Positions 11,668 through 24,140 of a DNA stretch of 64,000 nt are shown piece by piece. The position numbers were made by a program, and so were the translations under genes. The stretch comes from Haemonchus contortus (Eukaryota; Nematoda; Chromadorea; Rhabditida; Trichostrongylidae), in assembly GCA_000469685.2 (NCBI GenBank), contig LS997565.1:6583005-6647004 (forward strand). The letters run 5' to 3'. Under the pieces are notes generated by a model. The model was not told the DNA's origin. It saw only the letters and a list, made by a program, of their open reading frames with translations, and did no database searches. Every line of letters begins with the position of its first letter. The first letter of the stretch is position 1.

Positions 11668-12840
11668 AATGGAAATGTAGGAAGATGTGTGAGGACTCCG
11701 AATTTTTTCAATATATTCAATTCGTTGTTGTTTATTTATTGTTTGAAATATATGGGTTGTTTGACCCTGGGCTTTCAAAACATTTATAATATCAAACCTT
11801 GTATTAATGAGTTTGTTGTTTTTTCAAACTATTTTTTTTTGTTTGTCTTGAAATCAAACCTTGTGCATCTAAACATTGAAAAAGCCTAAAATTCCACAAT
11901 CCATTCTAAAATACCTTTCGAGATGATTGGTATGTAATCTAAACCAAGCAGCCGCTGAAAATTCGTTTAACTGTAGCTGAATCGTCCCTTTTTTCAATTT
12001 CTCTCATAATTTCTGAGCAGACCAGGAAGCCTTGGAACGAAATTTGGTCTCTACTGATGAGTGCAGAAAGAGTATCGAGTGGAACTTGAAGCAAGTACAC
12101 CCTTGGCTTGGTCTGCTGCCTTTCAATGCCTCTTAATCTGAATGCTGCAGGCTACCATGACATTCTGTCGCTAATGCATGGCTATGGGAAGTCACGGTAT
12201 ATCTATGTATTTGCCTGGAGCTGTCTCAAGATAGTCTGAGAAGGTGGAGAAAGAACAAGCTCGAAAACCATGGCATTTGAGTTCGCCGATAAAGGGATCA
12301 TCCTGAACTGGTCAAGATCGCTTTACGGTCTAGCAGTCTGTCAACGGCTGATGGAGAACTGCTTCTACATTACTGGAATTATTTAGAGACCAATAAGAAC
12401 TATTGAAATGTGGACTGAAAGTCTACTGCAGGGCGCAATCTGTGACCGATTGGGAGCAATAGTATCGTTCAGTAGATACTAGTTTCCTTATCCTACTACT
12501 ATCCAACCAAAATCGCGCTCACTTCAACGTTCCAACAAACTAAAGGTTACTTGGTATCATAAACTGCTACGCCTCGATTGTGCTTTGGCCGTGGAACAAC
12601 GGGAGCAGCTGCAGCCCGCTCATCGTCAAATCTAAGCGGGGATTACCAACCTGTCGCTGTTTCCTGTTCCGATTCAACAGCGTTGGGTTTCGCTGGGCTT
12701 TACGAAAATTTGCGGTCATTTGGAGAAAAGGGTGTAGGCAGTATACTGCCTAGGCGGATGGATCATCTTATCGACGGTTTCGGTAATGATAGAGATGTGC
12801 CCATCAAGATTTTTTGTATCGCAAAAAAACCTTGATGATC

Positions 12841-13164
12841 GGCTGCTTTCATAGTCCCGCCGGCGTGCCTGCGCGCGTGCCGGCCGGCCGGCGTGCCGGC
12901 GTGCCGGCGAGCGTGCCGGCGGAGGCAGTGCTAGGGGGGAGGAGGGAGGCAGACAGATAGGCAAACAGTCCACGCCCCTTCGAGGGGTTGAAAACAAACA
13001 ACCTTCGAAGGGGCGTGGACTGTTTGCCTTACACTGTCTGCCTCCCTCCTCCCCCCTAGCACTGCCTCCGCCGGCACGCTCGCCGGCACGCCGGCACGCC
13101 GGCCGACCGGCACGCGCGCCGGCGCGCCGGCCGGCCGGCCGGCCGGCGGACTATGAAAGCAGCC
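12841..13164. mobile_element. GC-rich foldback MITE, copy 2
   Basis: It starts with GGCTGCTTTCATAGTC and ends GACTATGAAAGCAGCC, as in copy 1, but its two halves form an almost perfect palindrome around 13,000 (GGGGCGTGGACTGTTTGCC and its complement near the centre, then GGAGGAGGG and GCCGGC tracts). The matching spot in unit C (near 29,945) lacks it, so it inserted after the B/C duplication. This is the most GC-rich stretch of the window. Confidence 0.85.
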
Positions 13165-13721
13165 ATTGAGATTGAGATTTACTCTATAGTTATCGGGAAC
13201 TGCGGCGGGGGGGGGGGTGGATAGTCGAACTCTTTCAGCATCCGAAACTATGCTACCAGGCAGGTTACCACCTTCTGCACCAGGTTGTCCATGTGAGGTT
13301 CAAAGGTTAACCGATTTGGTTCCTGGACCCATAGGGCTATTGTTTTAACTCCCCTATGTGAAACTAGATCGCCCAGCTACCTACCTATATCTCTTCTGGA
13401 ATGAAGGTTATCTGGATATCTCTGTTACGGGGATACTGTAGGAGAAGTATGTAAACCCGGCTACGGTAACCTCGTCACTGTTCCCTTCTTTAATGTAGAT
13501 CGGCACAAAACAACAGACTACTTCCGTATCGTTTGAAGCGGAGAGATGCCAGAACGGTTCTCATTGAAAGAGTTATAAAAAACAACCTTTGAACGTCACA
13601 TGTAGAACGTGGTGCAGCGCATACTCCATTGTTCCGTGTACAAAAATAATCGGGGCTTATCCATAGAGAGAGTTCAGGGTACTACCAGAGACTGTCGACT
13701 AGCGTTCCGAATTCATTAAAA

Positions 13722-13745
13722 CATGGTCTCGGCTATATAGAGGAA
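13722..13745 (+). promoter_or_regulatory. TATA-box core promoter of astacin copy B
   Basis: The block ACATGGTCTCGGCTATATAG matches copy C exactly and copy A closely, with the TATA element about 186 bases before the start codon. A TTTCAG acceptor at 13,874-13,879 precedes the ATG, as in copy A. Confidence 0.6.
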
Positions 13746-13918
13746 CATTGGATCCACTTTATTTATAGAAGCGCATTCCCCAATGCGACAATGCTGTGAC
13801 TCCTTAAACATGATATTTTCTGTTGTTAAGTTTTTTTCACGACTAAGAGCTCCAGATTCATTGTGTTTGAAAATTTCAGTGTCATACGACTCAAGCGGGA
13901 TAGTAAGAGGAAAAGGAT

Positions 13919-16900
13919 ATGATCATCGCGCTACTCCTCCTCACCTCACTATTCAACAACAGCCTTTGTCTTTCTGAGAAAGCAAGAATCGCTTTGACAA
14001 AGGTATGAGTTGAAAATAATTTAATTTTCGAGAAAGGAGGTCAAGTTGGCCGAGATAGAGACATTGGCGGCAGAGACAGACAAGACGAGGCCCATACCTA
14101 ATTGTTTGTCATAGAAAAGTCGTTACGTGTATACCTCAAGCGAAGCTTTTTTTTGGAAAATCACAGCAGGTTCTTAACATAGCTTCAGTTAGCGCAAGGG
14201 TTGGGGAATGGGGTTCCAGGTAGTCTTCAGCGGCACAATTTGGTGTAGGATCAGTAAATTTGATAGGCAGTCCGTACCTACGATCACATTCCCAGGAAGT
14301 TTTATGACAAGCTCCTCAATGGACTTTTCGCTTGTGTGAAGTGCGGTATTATTCAGATTTAGTCCTAATTGCAACAAATTCTCTACATAAAAAACCTTCA
14401 AAGATTTGATTTTTCCCTATTTCGATATAATTAACGCTCATATAGTTTACGACGTCTGCAAATTCCAGGCATATGGAGGTATTGACATCGATGAGCGTCA
14501 TGAGAGGCTGAAAAATCTTGGCTTGAGTGTTTCGGAGCAGAAACCCTTATCAGAAGATGTAGGGTTAACAGCAATCGTAGACGTGACACCCGAAAAAGTG
14601 AGTTTTTCTCCATTTCTAAAACATTCGGCTATGCATTTCTAGAGCCTTCGACTATTATACAGTGTTTTAGGAAACAGTGACTGGCGGAAGTATTCCAGCT
14701 GATGACGATACGATTTTAGGAATAAATCAGAGGGAAGGAATCGATGAGTACTTATTTGATGGTGATATGATGCTTACTGAGTAAGTATTTCCTTGGTGAT
14801 AAGCACTCCCAGAAAAAATACTATCGTTAGGACTAATAAGGACAAGAAAAAGTAATAGCCAAGGAATCCCCCTACCATGTTGTTGCATTTGAAGAGGGTT
14901 TCTATGACAGTCTCACTTTCTATTGAAAAGAAGAGGAATAACGATAGAACAGCTTCGAATTCGTCCTCCTGAGACAAACGGCGCCGTATGACCTGAAATC
15001 AGTCCGGCAGTCGTTCATGTGGCAAATTTTTGTTTCTTCTTGTTTTTTCTGTGGCTGACTCTCACAGTCAGTTGTTGGTGTTACCCAAAAAACCGCAAGG
15101 GTGCTTTCATAGTTCGCGATCCAGCCCGCGAGCGCGCGAGCGAGCGCGCCGGTCGGGGTTGGCGCTTGCCCCTTGTTTACTACTGAATTTTGGTCGAACC
15201 GCCGGCCGAGTAGTCCTCCGCCCGGTGCCCCCGCTCGTACGCTTGCGGGCCGGGTCGTGGATTATGAAAACAGCTTAACCTGGAGCATAGCGTTCACAAT
15301 GTGATGCTACGTAAAAATCTGGCGGCGTCTGCGAAATTCGCTGTGTCACTGCAATACCGTAACCCGCGCTCATGTGCATAGTTGCAGCTGCCCTGAAACA
15401 GTGTGCAACGCTCTTCATATCGGATTTGAACGAGAAACCTCACAGAAAAATCATTTATAGAATTCGAAAATAAACTTAAGAAAGATGATTTGAAGTACTT
15501 CTCAATGTTACATTTGGGACGCAGAAGGGAAACAAACAGTTTATCGAAAATTCTATGTTGCGAGCTGGACGTCACTTAGACGGGACTGAACTGAAATAAA
15601 GGAAAACACAAAATAATAATATATCTAACAAAGTTTAGGCCAGCTGCAACTAAGCACATGAGCGTGAGTTACAGTATTGCGGTCCCACAGCGAATTTCGC
15701 AGACGCCGCCATATTTTTACGTAGCATTTCACAATGTTAGTGAACTTGATCTTTCAATGGGGAAGTGTCCCAAAATGGGTCCTTTCTCGCGTATTCCTTT
15801 TTGTATTTGTTTGTAAGTTCGTAGAGACGCATCCTTGTAGAGGACTAATAAATAAATAATTAAATTGACTGCCTTCGCTCACGCATTCGTCCATAGCAGT
15901 GGCTTCAAGGTGTTGGTCGAATTATTTTACGGATTTTCAGGGAACAGCTGAGCGCATATGAAAACAGCGTGAAAAATCCCACTACTCGGCAAAAACGTCA
16001 AGTTACTCGACCACTTCTTCGCTGGCCAAACAAAATGGTTTATTACTTTTTCGATAGCAGTATCTGTAAGTATATCTAATCATAAGTATTGTTCAAAGCC
16101 TGTCTACAAAAGCGATTTACTATATAAATTAATTTCAGCTGCTACTAATCAAGATTTCATCAGAACGCAGCTCAAATACGTTAGCGACCGAACCTGCATC
16201 AAATTTGTAGAGAACGCTACTGCAGGTAACGTTATAAAGGTGGTCAGTGGAGCAGGATGTTCTTCGTTCGTGGGAATTAAAGGAGGCGAGCAAGCACTAT
16301 CGTTGGGAAGTGGATGTGTTGTTGTAAGCCATTTTTATACATTTTAAAATTGTCAAAAATTATTGAAATTAATTAAATTAATTATTAAAATTATTAATTA
16401 TTAAAATTATGACTTTTTTCTAATCATGACCCAAACCTTGGCAGCCCCGCCCCCATGCTGGAGTAGCTTCTACTTTTGGACGAGATTGCACAGTCAATCG
16501 AATTTATGATTGTGTGCACAGTACAAGAGAGAGAAAGCTCGAACAATATTTTTTGCTCGATCACCGCTGACGTCCCATGCTATGAGTGATTTTTTAAAGG
16601 CTGGTACTGTTGTTCATGAATTCATGCATGCCTTGGGTGTCCAGCATATGCAACAACGAGGTGACAGAGATCAATTCATCATTGTCAATTTGACGAATGT
16701 GAATGTAGGTTTAACCCTTTCTAATTTGCTATGTTTCGAACCATCAAAACCTCTCATCGGCATAATACGATACAGACGGTCTCTACCTAATTCTACATAA
16801 AGGTGCTGACACTGTTGAATTGTTTTTGAAAAAGTCAGAAGATCTTTTTCTATAATCCTAGGTGTGGGATATCTTACCATATCGAAGAAGATTTAGGGGA

Positions 16901-19900
16901 GAGGAAGTACGAAAAGTCTGACGCTTGCACTAACTTGTTTTAACTTTATGTTTAAGGTAGTGTAAGGGATAAAAGCACGATCCCCAGAAAGGACAAGCAT
17001 AGGTTCTAATCCTGTCCGAGACTGAAGTTTTGTCCATAAATTGCCAAACTCGCGAGGCTTGCACCAACCTTTTCATATTTGTAACGGCCGTTTTCCAATG
17101 AGACCTTTGCATTTTCATGAAAATATGATGAGATTGTATCTAATGGATGGGCGGAAATACCTGGACTCAAGCTTTGTCCGTATTGTGATCAGGTACTTGT
17201 CACTAATCAGAAGCTGTATCAAAGGCTTTATGAAAAGCAAGAGATTTGGAGATGCTCTGGAATGAGTGTTATTGCCTAGGATCGCTTTATTTCGGAGCAC
17301 CTGTTGACGATTATTAAAATTACATGTCGATGTTGGAATGTGGGAAGTGACCCCCATCGGCAGTGGACCGAATTATTCTCCCAACTCTGGCACAATGTTT
17401 CATTATATGGGGTCCATTTCATCTGTGTTATACACCCATCGAGATCTGGGTGTCCAACACCCATCCACCCTCCTAACAAAGTCTGAACCTAGCTTTTATA
17501 TGGGTTGACCCGTACTGTGTCCTGAGTAGGTCCTAGAAAAAGTGGTAGCCCTGTTTTAAATGGTAGCTGAGATGGCCTGATAGGCCAGATTGATCAATAA
17601 ATTAAAAAACAAAGAAAAGAATTATTGCCAGACCCTAAAAGATCGATCTAATGATCCACTCTCTCGATGATACCTTTTATAGACCCCAAAAGAACTCCTC
17701 AACCTATTTTCGGCCTGATTCCAGCATGAAATAGTCGTGTTTCAGCCAGATGTGCGATACAACTTCCAAAAGGATACTTCTTCAGTCAACCACACACCAT
17801 ACGAGTACGGCAGCGTCATGCAATATGCCACCACAGCGTGCGTGATGCAATTTCTGATTACTTTATTTATCCGTAAGAACTCTTCAAACAAGGTATGACA
17901 GAGATTACACCTAGGGAAAATTTAGATTCTCCTCAAGTGGGAATTCGATGACACCTCGCACAGCTGGATTTGGCCGTACTATGGGATCGCAAGTTGTCTC
18001 GTTTTTCGATATCAGAATGATAAACATCTTCTACCAATGCAACGGTAAGCCAAGGATTTAGCTGTTTTCTTTATATTTTCCATGAAATACGAAAATGATT
18101 GGAAATAATGCTGAATAAGCCGCCTAGGTCTCGTGTACGTACTGCTATCGGGTGTGAGTGGTGATAGTTGCAAGCGTAATAAGGATAGCTCCTGCTTGTT
18201 CACATTGTTTATTTTAGTATCTTGGTCGATAGTTTAACTCTTGAGAAGCCAATAGCCTCCAAATGTCGGGAGATTCGGATTAAACTTACCTGCAACTAGA
18301 TTTCTTCCAGACTAGCTTATTGAGTTCTACACAGTCCTAAATCGAAAGCTTCACTAATTCAAGTGAACATAGCTCCTTTGAGGGAAAGCGCAGTGGAGAG
18401 AAACAAGAACAGAAAATAGCATCCGATAGTAAAGCATACCCCAAAAGTGATGAGCCTTTGAGCCTTTATTGCGTTGAATGACGAAAATGTTGATGCAAAA
18501 TAGTAAAACGATTGAAGCGATCCGCAGGAATCACGAATTTCGAGACCTTTTTTGAACTAATCATTTCTGAATTTGAACGAGGTTATGGCGATAAAGGGGA
18601 CGTTGGACCAGCTTCGTTGGCTATACAGTGCGTTTCATAATTATAAGGTCACCCTCAATTTTTGCACTTTCAAAAAAAGTAATCATTAAGAATTTTTTCT
18701 AGCATTATGAACAGATTCCTGAGCACGAATAACCTAGGTATCCGTTGCTTAGCCGCTGCTGCATTCTTCTGAACTTTTTTAGAACAGTTTATCGGTTTTT
18801 GCACCGTTTCATAATTATAAGGTCACCCTGAGAAAGTTAACAATTATTATCGAAAGAAAGGAAATTTCGTGTTTGAAGATACTTGTAAAGGTAAGCATGT
18901 GTAGCAAAGGCATTTCTAAACCTGACTGTCAACATGGCTCGCGATCATCTGCTTTCCTCTGATGAGAAGGCTCATCATGAAGGTGGGCTCCGTACTCGAG
19001 CCATTTCCAGGCAAATAGAGAGATCCCCTTGGTCCATTCGGAGATTTCTAGAGAGTCCTCATGTTGTTAGATATAACACCGACTGTGGACACTCATGAAA
19101 GATTACTACCCGTGACGAGCGGAAAATTCTGAGGACTGTTTCCAACAGTACGTCCTCCTTGAACCAGATCCGATCGGAATTAAACCTCTTTGTGTCGAAA
19201 ACTACGGTCTCGAGAGCAGTGAGAAGATGCGAGAACATCACCAGGCAAGCAATGGAGGAGGTGCCACGAATCACCGATCGTCACAAAGAGGCTCGACTCG
19301 GATTTGCAAAGATGAACCGAGGGAGAGATTGGGCAAAGGCAGATCTGCATCGAAATCTCACCATAGAGCTGAATAATTCCTACTCAGGTCGTCTTTTCGG
19401 ATGAAAAGAAATTCAACTTGACTGAAACAAGCGGTACTAACGCGACTTGAGGAAGGAACCAGTCTACTTCAGCCGCCGCAGTTTCGGTGGAGGAAGCCTA
19501 TGGTGCGGGGTGCGTTCTGCAATGATGTCGTGTTGTCGTGAGTTGCAGTATGGATTTCAAGATTACCATAAAGTCTTGGAGCATCATCTAGTACCTTTTC
19601 TATGCCATCGCCGTCACCTCAACTATGTCTTTCAACAGGATAACGCCTACAATCATGTGAGCCGTGCAACGGATGAGTGGCTGCAATCCCAATAAATAAG
19701 CGTCCTACCATGGCCAGTCTGCAGTCCCGATCTCAATCCGATGGAACATATCTGGGGCATAATAGTCAGACAGGTTTATGCGAATAACCGCCAGTTCCAG
19801 GGCACAGAAGAGCTGAAGCGGGCAGTTATCGAAGCATGGAGAGCAGTCGATGAGGAACATCTTCGAAACCTAGTTTCTAATATGCCACGCAGGCTCTTTG

Positions 19901-22131
19901 ATGTTGCTCTTAAACAAGGAGGAGCCATAGATTATTAACTGTTGTACATATACCATTAACATTGATGAATCATTTACTTCCTCAGGGTGACCTTATAATT
20001 ATGAAACGGTGCAAAAGCCGACACTATCTTTAAATAGTTCGTAAAAAATTTGAGGTGAAAGATATTGCGACCAAAATTTGAGTACGGAGGTACATTGTGA
20101 CGAGAAATCTATCAGCGTTTGCCAAAAAATTCCATTCTGGCTGCTTTCTCCGGAATCGCAAAAATCTGGGGTGACCTTATAATTATGAAACGCACTGTAG
20201 ATGGCAGTATACATAGCTATGTGTTTAAGTAGAGTGCATTCACAGCAAACGTGCTCCATTCCGAACGATAAGGCTCTCTGAGTGCCCTAAACACGCTGAA
20301 CACGTTTTTTTACATTCCTGGAAGCATGGAGCGAAAGTAGGCATCGGTACCAATTCTTGAGCTTTAATGGCTTCTTATATGAGCTTTCAGCAAGACAATG
20401 CCTATTGTGACCTTCTCAGTGTCCATAGATCTCAACTATAGGAAATCTCGGAGACCTATTTATCGCAAACGGTGCCTTCAATTTCAGTTCAGATAGATGT
20501 TTATAATTTGAACAATTCATTTCTTTTATTTGTTTGTTTTAGCACCGTGTAATGGTCTTGCAACAACGGCAAAGTGTCTAAACGGAGGAGCACCTAATCC
20601 AAGGAATTGCAAAGTATGCCTCTGTCCCCCCGGCTACGGTGGAGGCCTCTGTGGACAACGAGTATGCCCGTTATCTTTTTTAATCTGCTTATCATATAGG
20701 AATTCGCTTCTTTGAAAAGTCAAACCCAGGTTCACTCGCAGCTGATTTTTCAGAAGCCAGGATGCGGTGCAGCGCTGGTGGCTATTAAGACGTGGAAAGC
20801 CAGGACTATTACCATTGTTAGAAATGATACATCACCCACAAGTGACGCTTACGTGACGTGCAACGATTGGATTACGGTACTGGGAATTTCTGCATTAATC
20901 CACCTTGCTTGTAGCTCCCATTATTTATTATTTTTGCTAATCCTGTTGTGTATTTAATTTCTATTTTTAGGCTCCAGTTGGGAAAAAGATTCAAATTCGG
21001 ATAATGACAATGACGAATGTTACGTGTCGTAACGGCTGTACAGCAAATGCGATTGAACCGAGAGTAATGGTCAATAAGGCCATAACAAACAGACGGTAAT
21101 TTTCGCATCAGAATATTTCAGATAACGGATAATTCAAATCACCTGTCTGGAATTCATGAGCTACTCTTAGTGGTTTAAATGATAATTTCATCTCTTGGAA
21201 TCGAAACGGCGACGGGTTTGTAAAAGAGGTTTGGGAATGGCAGTTAGCACTACAGTACGTAAAGTACAATGAGTCAATTTTGACTTTTGGATAATTAATT
21301 ACAACTTACTACCCCTACCCAATATTCGGAGCAAAGGCTATTGTTGTTGCTATTAAATTCGGAAAGCATCACCCGTAAAATCCCGAAAAAATATCGGTTT
21401 TTTTCTGGAATGTTCCAAAAGTTCCCATGGAGATAGCACAAAAAGGCACTACTCGCTTGTTTGCGCGCACCTTATCCGAGAGAGTCATTTAAGACCCCTG
21501 GTAACATCTGGAATCGCTATGTACGGGCATCGAAGCTCAGATCTTCACACAAGTTCAAGTGGATTCCAGTGGGTTTCAGCAGTGGGACGTTGGATTTGAA
21601 CTTGTAAAGATATACGTGTTGAATATGAAAAGCCAGTTCGGTCGCAGTACGGTGCAAGGACCATGGAGCCGATATGTGAGGCTCTTGAGATGGATCTTTC
21701 TGTAGCAATTCCATCCGCAAAGCTAATAAAAGTTGTTAACAGCTGCAAAATGGGAGCTCTTCGTTCCGAGTTTAAGGTTTTCGCAGCTGGGGGGAGGGGG
21801 GGGGGGTGGAGAGATGGGGGGGGGGTATATAAAAATAAACTTGAAAAAGAAGAAGTTCTGCTAGGGCGGTACATACTTCTGCGAGTTGTACTTGTCCTTG
21901 AATATCGCAAATCCTTTGATTGTGGAAGCAACTTTTTCTTTGAGAGGTAAACAGCTACAAAGTCTATTCATGACATTTTTACTTTTTTTCAAAAATCGAC
22001 TGCATTTAATATTGTGTTGTGCTGGAGATCTGAACACAATTCGTGCTAGCAACATCAGCCCGACACCGGTCGTCGCTTACACCAACAGTAATGTGTCCTC
22101 GACATTCATGTATCACTACAGATTTATTTGA
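13919..22131 (+). CDS. Astacin-family zinc metalloprotease, copy B (last acceptor lost)
   Basis: Exons by comparison with copies A and C: 13919-14002, 14469-14597, 14671-14780, 15941-16065, 16139-16323, 16600-16704, 17746-17841, 17915-18044, 20543-20661, 20754-20876, 20971-21095, 22011-22131, total 1,452 bases with all phases joining. The layout matches copy A: signal peptide, propeptide ending RQKR, zinc site [11 protein letters not shown], Met-turn SVMQY, EGF-like and CUB-like domains. The acceptor of the last exon reads TTTAAT where A has TTTCAG and C has TTAAG. An in-frame AG at 21,961-21,962 could rescue splicing and would add 16 residues. Exon 7 ends in Cys where copy C has Phe, and exon 8 uses a shifted acceptor (CTAG). 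It is expressed as a normal protease only if the last intron is resolved somehow. Confidence 0.82.
15099..15274. mobile_element. GC-rich foldback MITE, diverged copy 3 (intron 3 of astacin B)
   Basis: The ends GGTGCTTTCATAGTTC and GGATTATGAAAACAGC are diverged versions of the termini of the other two copies, and the interior is again GC-rich (GCGAGCGCGCGAGCGAGCGC). Copy C has no insertion at this place. It is shorter and its interior differs, so it is an older or sister subfamily. Confidence 0.65.
15303..15727. mobile_element. MITE with about 90-base inverted ends and a 10-base target duplication
   Basis: The left end ATGCTACGTAAAAATCTGGC and the right end are inverted copies over roughly 90 bases with few mismatches. 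Both sides carry TTCACAATGT (15,293-15,302 and 15,728-15,737), while the same intron of copy C has that decamer only once. Long terminal repeats with a 9-10 base duplication are typical of Mutator-like (MULE) derivatives. No transposase is encoded. Confidence 0.85.
18626..20197 (+). mobile_element. Tc1-like DNA transposon with IR/DR ends (intron 8 of astacin B)
   Basis: The outer ends CAGTGCGTTTCATAATTATA and its reverse complement are flanked by TA on both sides. A second copy of the terminal motif (CCGTTTCATAATTATAAGG) lies about 170 bases inside each end, in the same orientation as the outer one. This is the inverted-repeat/direct-repeat arrangement known from Sleeping Beauty-type Tc1 elements. 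Copy C keeps the uninterrupted site GGCTATAGATGGCAG at about 37,140, so the insertion is younger than the duplication. Confidence 0.92.
18934..19938 (+). pseudogene. Tc1-like transposase, decayed
   Basis: An N-terminal helix-turn-helix region starts at MARDHLLSS. The catalytic segments are recognisable as VVFSDEKKF, VFQQDNAYNH and SPDLNPMEHIWG, the DDE triad of Tc1 transposases. A TGA at 19,096-19,098 interrupts the frame, a frameshift lies near 19,375, and more stops follow between 19,450 and 19,700. The length would be about 335 residues, normal for the family. It is not functional, although its terminal repeats look intact enough to be moved by a related transposase. Confidence 0.88.
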
Positions 22132-22795
22132 TTTCTGCGATTTTTGTTGTTTACGTGCAACAAATTTTAATAATTAACAATGTTGCTTGTCGAATTGTTG
22201 GTTGATTGACCCTAGCAGAAGGCCCCTTTTTAAAAAAAAAAACCTCTGAAGAAGCAAACAGCCTTACCCAAGATTGGAAAGATAATAAGTTAAGCCTTTT
22301 GCCATTGATCAATCTTGTTTGTTGCATGCACCCCGCCCTAGTCTTTCTTCAGAATCGTAGTTCCGTTTGAAAGCGTATTTTACCCATGCAATGATTTTTG
22401 ACGGTATAGAAGTCAGTAGCCTAGAATACCAAAGAGTTTCTGGAATCAACTGAAAACTTCAGTCATGGAACGAAGTAGATATTATACCATGGCACTGCCA
22501 CGGCTTATCCACGTTGCTTCAACTCTGATACGATTTCAAACCAGTATTAAATGGAGTGGGAGACGATTAAGAGCGATTACTCTGTTGCCATTGAAGAAAA
22601 GATACCGGAGGCCGTAGTAGTTGTGCCGAGACTACACAAAGATCCATCCTCACTTAGACGAACTTCCAACCTCTGCGATGGGGGACATAGGAGGACATTG
22701 GTGGAAATGAAGGTCATGAAAGGCGATGCTGATTGCTCGTGGAAACGGAAAACTTTCGTGCTTCCGCCCTAAGCCCACCCTAAAAAACCACACAA

Positions 22796-22883
22796 CACCC
22801 GGAAGGTGGAATCGAACCACTGCGGCTGCTAACCGCCTACAGGTTTGAAGCCTGCACTCCGGACCACCGAAGATCATCCGGGC
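22796..22883 (-). tRNA. Selenocysteine tRNA (anticodon TCA), unit B
   Basis: The 88-base sequence begins GCCCGGATGATC and contains GTGCAGGCTTCAAACCTG, the strongly conserved tRNA-Sec anticodon arm with TCA in the loop. It has the long acceptor stem, a six-pair D stem, a long variable arm (GGCGGTTAGCAGCCGC) and a T arm closed by GTGG/CCAC. A run of six T follows about 12 bases after the 3' end, a Pol III terminator. Upstream, CATATG near -25 is shared with unit C. Its product decodes in-frame UGA as selenocysteine after serine charging and conversion. It looks intact. Confidence 0.93.
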
Positions 22884-24025
22884 GGTGGCATCATCCTTCG
22901 CGCTCCCATATGTTGTCGCAGTTGGTCTCGCTCCGTATGCGACGCTGTTTTTCTGCCGAGTTTAATGTGAGGTTTCTCTTGAATCCATGCTTACTGAATA
23001 AGTCACTGATAGAAAGGCAAAATAAAGGCTTCTCTCGCAAAATAGAATGATCTGACATACCAAAATTTAAAGAAAGCCCCTTGAAGACTGGTAGGGTTAC
23101 TGACGCTATCAAAGACATAAACAACTGGGTGCAGTAGGTGTGCGTTAATTTAAGTCAGATTTACTGAAGAAATAGTGAGAAAAAATGAAGGTACGACGTT
23201 GGGCAATCCTTCAAGGAACTCCCAAATGAAGCTACAGGCCTCAATCCGACTGTCATCCATCGTCCCTACAAGATAGTCGTGACATGTCGAGTGTGTATGC
23301 AGCTTATTGTATGCCTTACGACCTATCAATTCACGAAGATCACGCCACGTCTCTGCATTTGCCCACATTTATGAATGTAATGGATGGTACGCCACCACAA
23401 AAAAATTACTACCTCTTGGATTTCGATTCTGCAATGGTTCGATACTTAATTAGAAATGACAAGGATTGAGCTTGGCAAGAATTGAAAAGAATAATACAGG
23501 CACAACCTATCTACACTTGAAATGCCAAGCAGTATGCACACCTTCGGACATTTATACTGGCTCGTTTCTCGCATACGTTAACTTAATCCAGTGGGTAGAA
23601 CAGATGAGTTGGGGGCAAAAAGCTGTTGAGAACTGAAATGATCAACCAGTGCGATCTCCCCGGTCAATTGTGTCACCTTGGGTGATCCGGGGCGAATCGA
23701 TTCAATTCCCCAATCACGTACTCCAGTAGTTACTCCTTCCGAATATTTTTAAGGCTTTTGCACTTTTGAAGTTTTTTTTCCACAACCTCCATCTCTTTTT
23801 CAATTCAAGTAGAGCTCACTGAAAATTGATAGGGTCAAATAAGTATCTGAATGTCTGTTGGACATCCTCGCAATCTTTTTCTATAGTCTATTTCCTGATA
23901 AAATTTGTTCGCACTCTTTCTCCCAACAGTTTTTTGTTGAACTTGATCGTTTATCTCATGCTTATCATGAACAAATGAAAACGTCTCCGTGATAACCGCT
24001 TTTGAGCTTCTTTTCCAATTTTCAG

Positions 24026-24140
24026 AAAGTTCCTTACAAGGTATTTTCTTCGTTGAAAGCTCCTGCAGAGATCAGGTCTATTTCGGATCGAAAGGAAAGG
24101 AAACCTCGAAAGAAGAGGGTCGATTCATCGTTTGTACATA
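24026..24140 (+). other. Putative exon in unit B matching those at 11,587 and 40,875
   Basis: After a TTTTCAG acceptor the frame encodes KVPYKVFSSLKAPAE followed by a very basic stretch. It is about 78 percent identical at the base level to unit C by eye, and the shared reading frame keeps SLKAPAE and SISD. The end is unclear: a GTAGGT could serve as donor near 24,145. No function is suggested. Confidence 0.3.
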
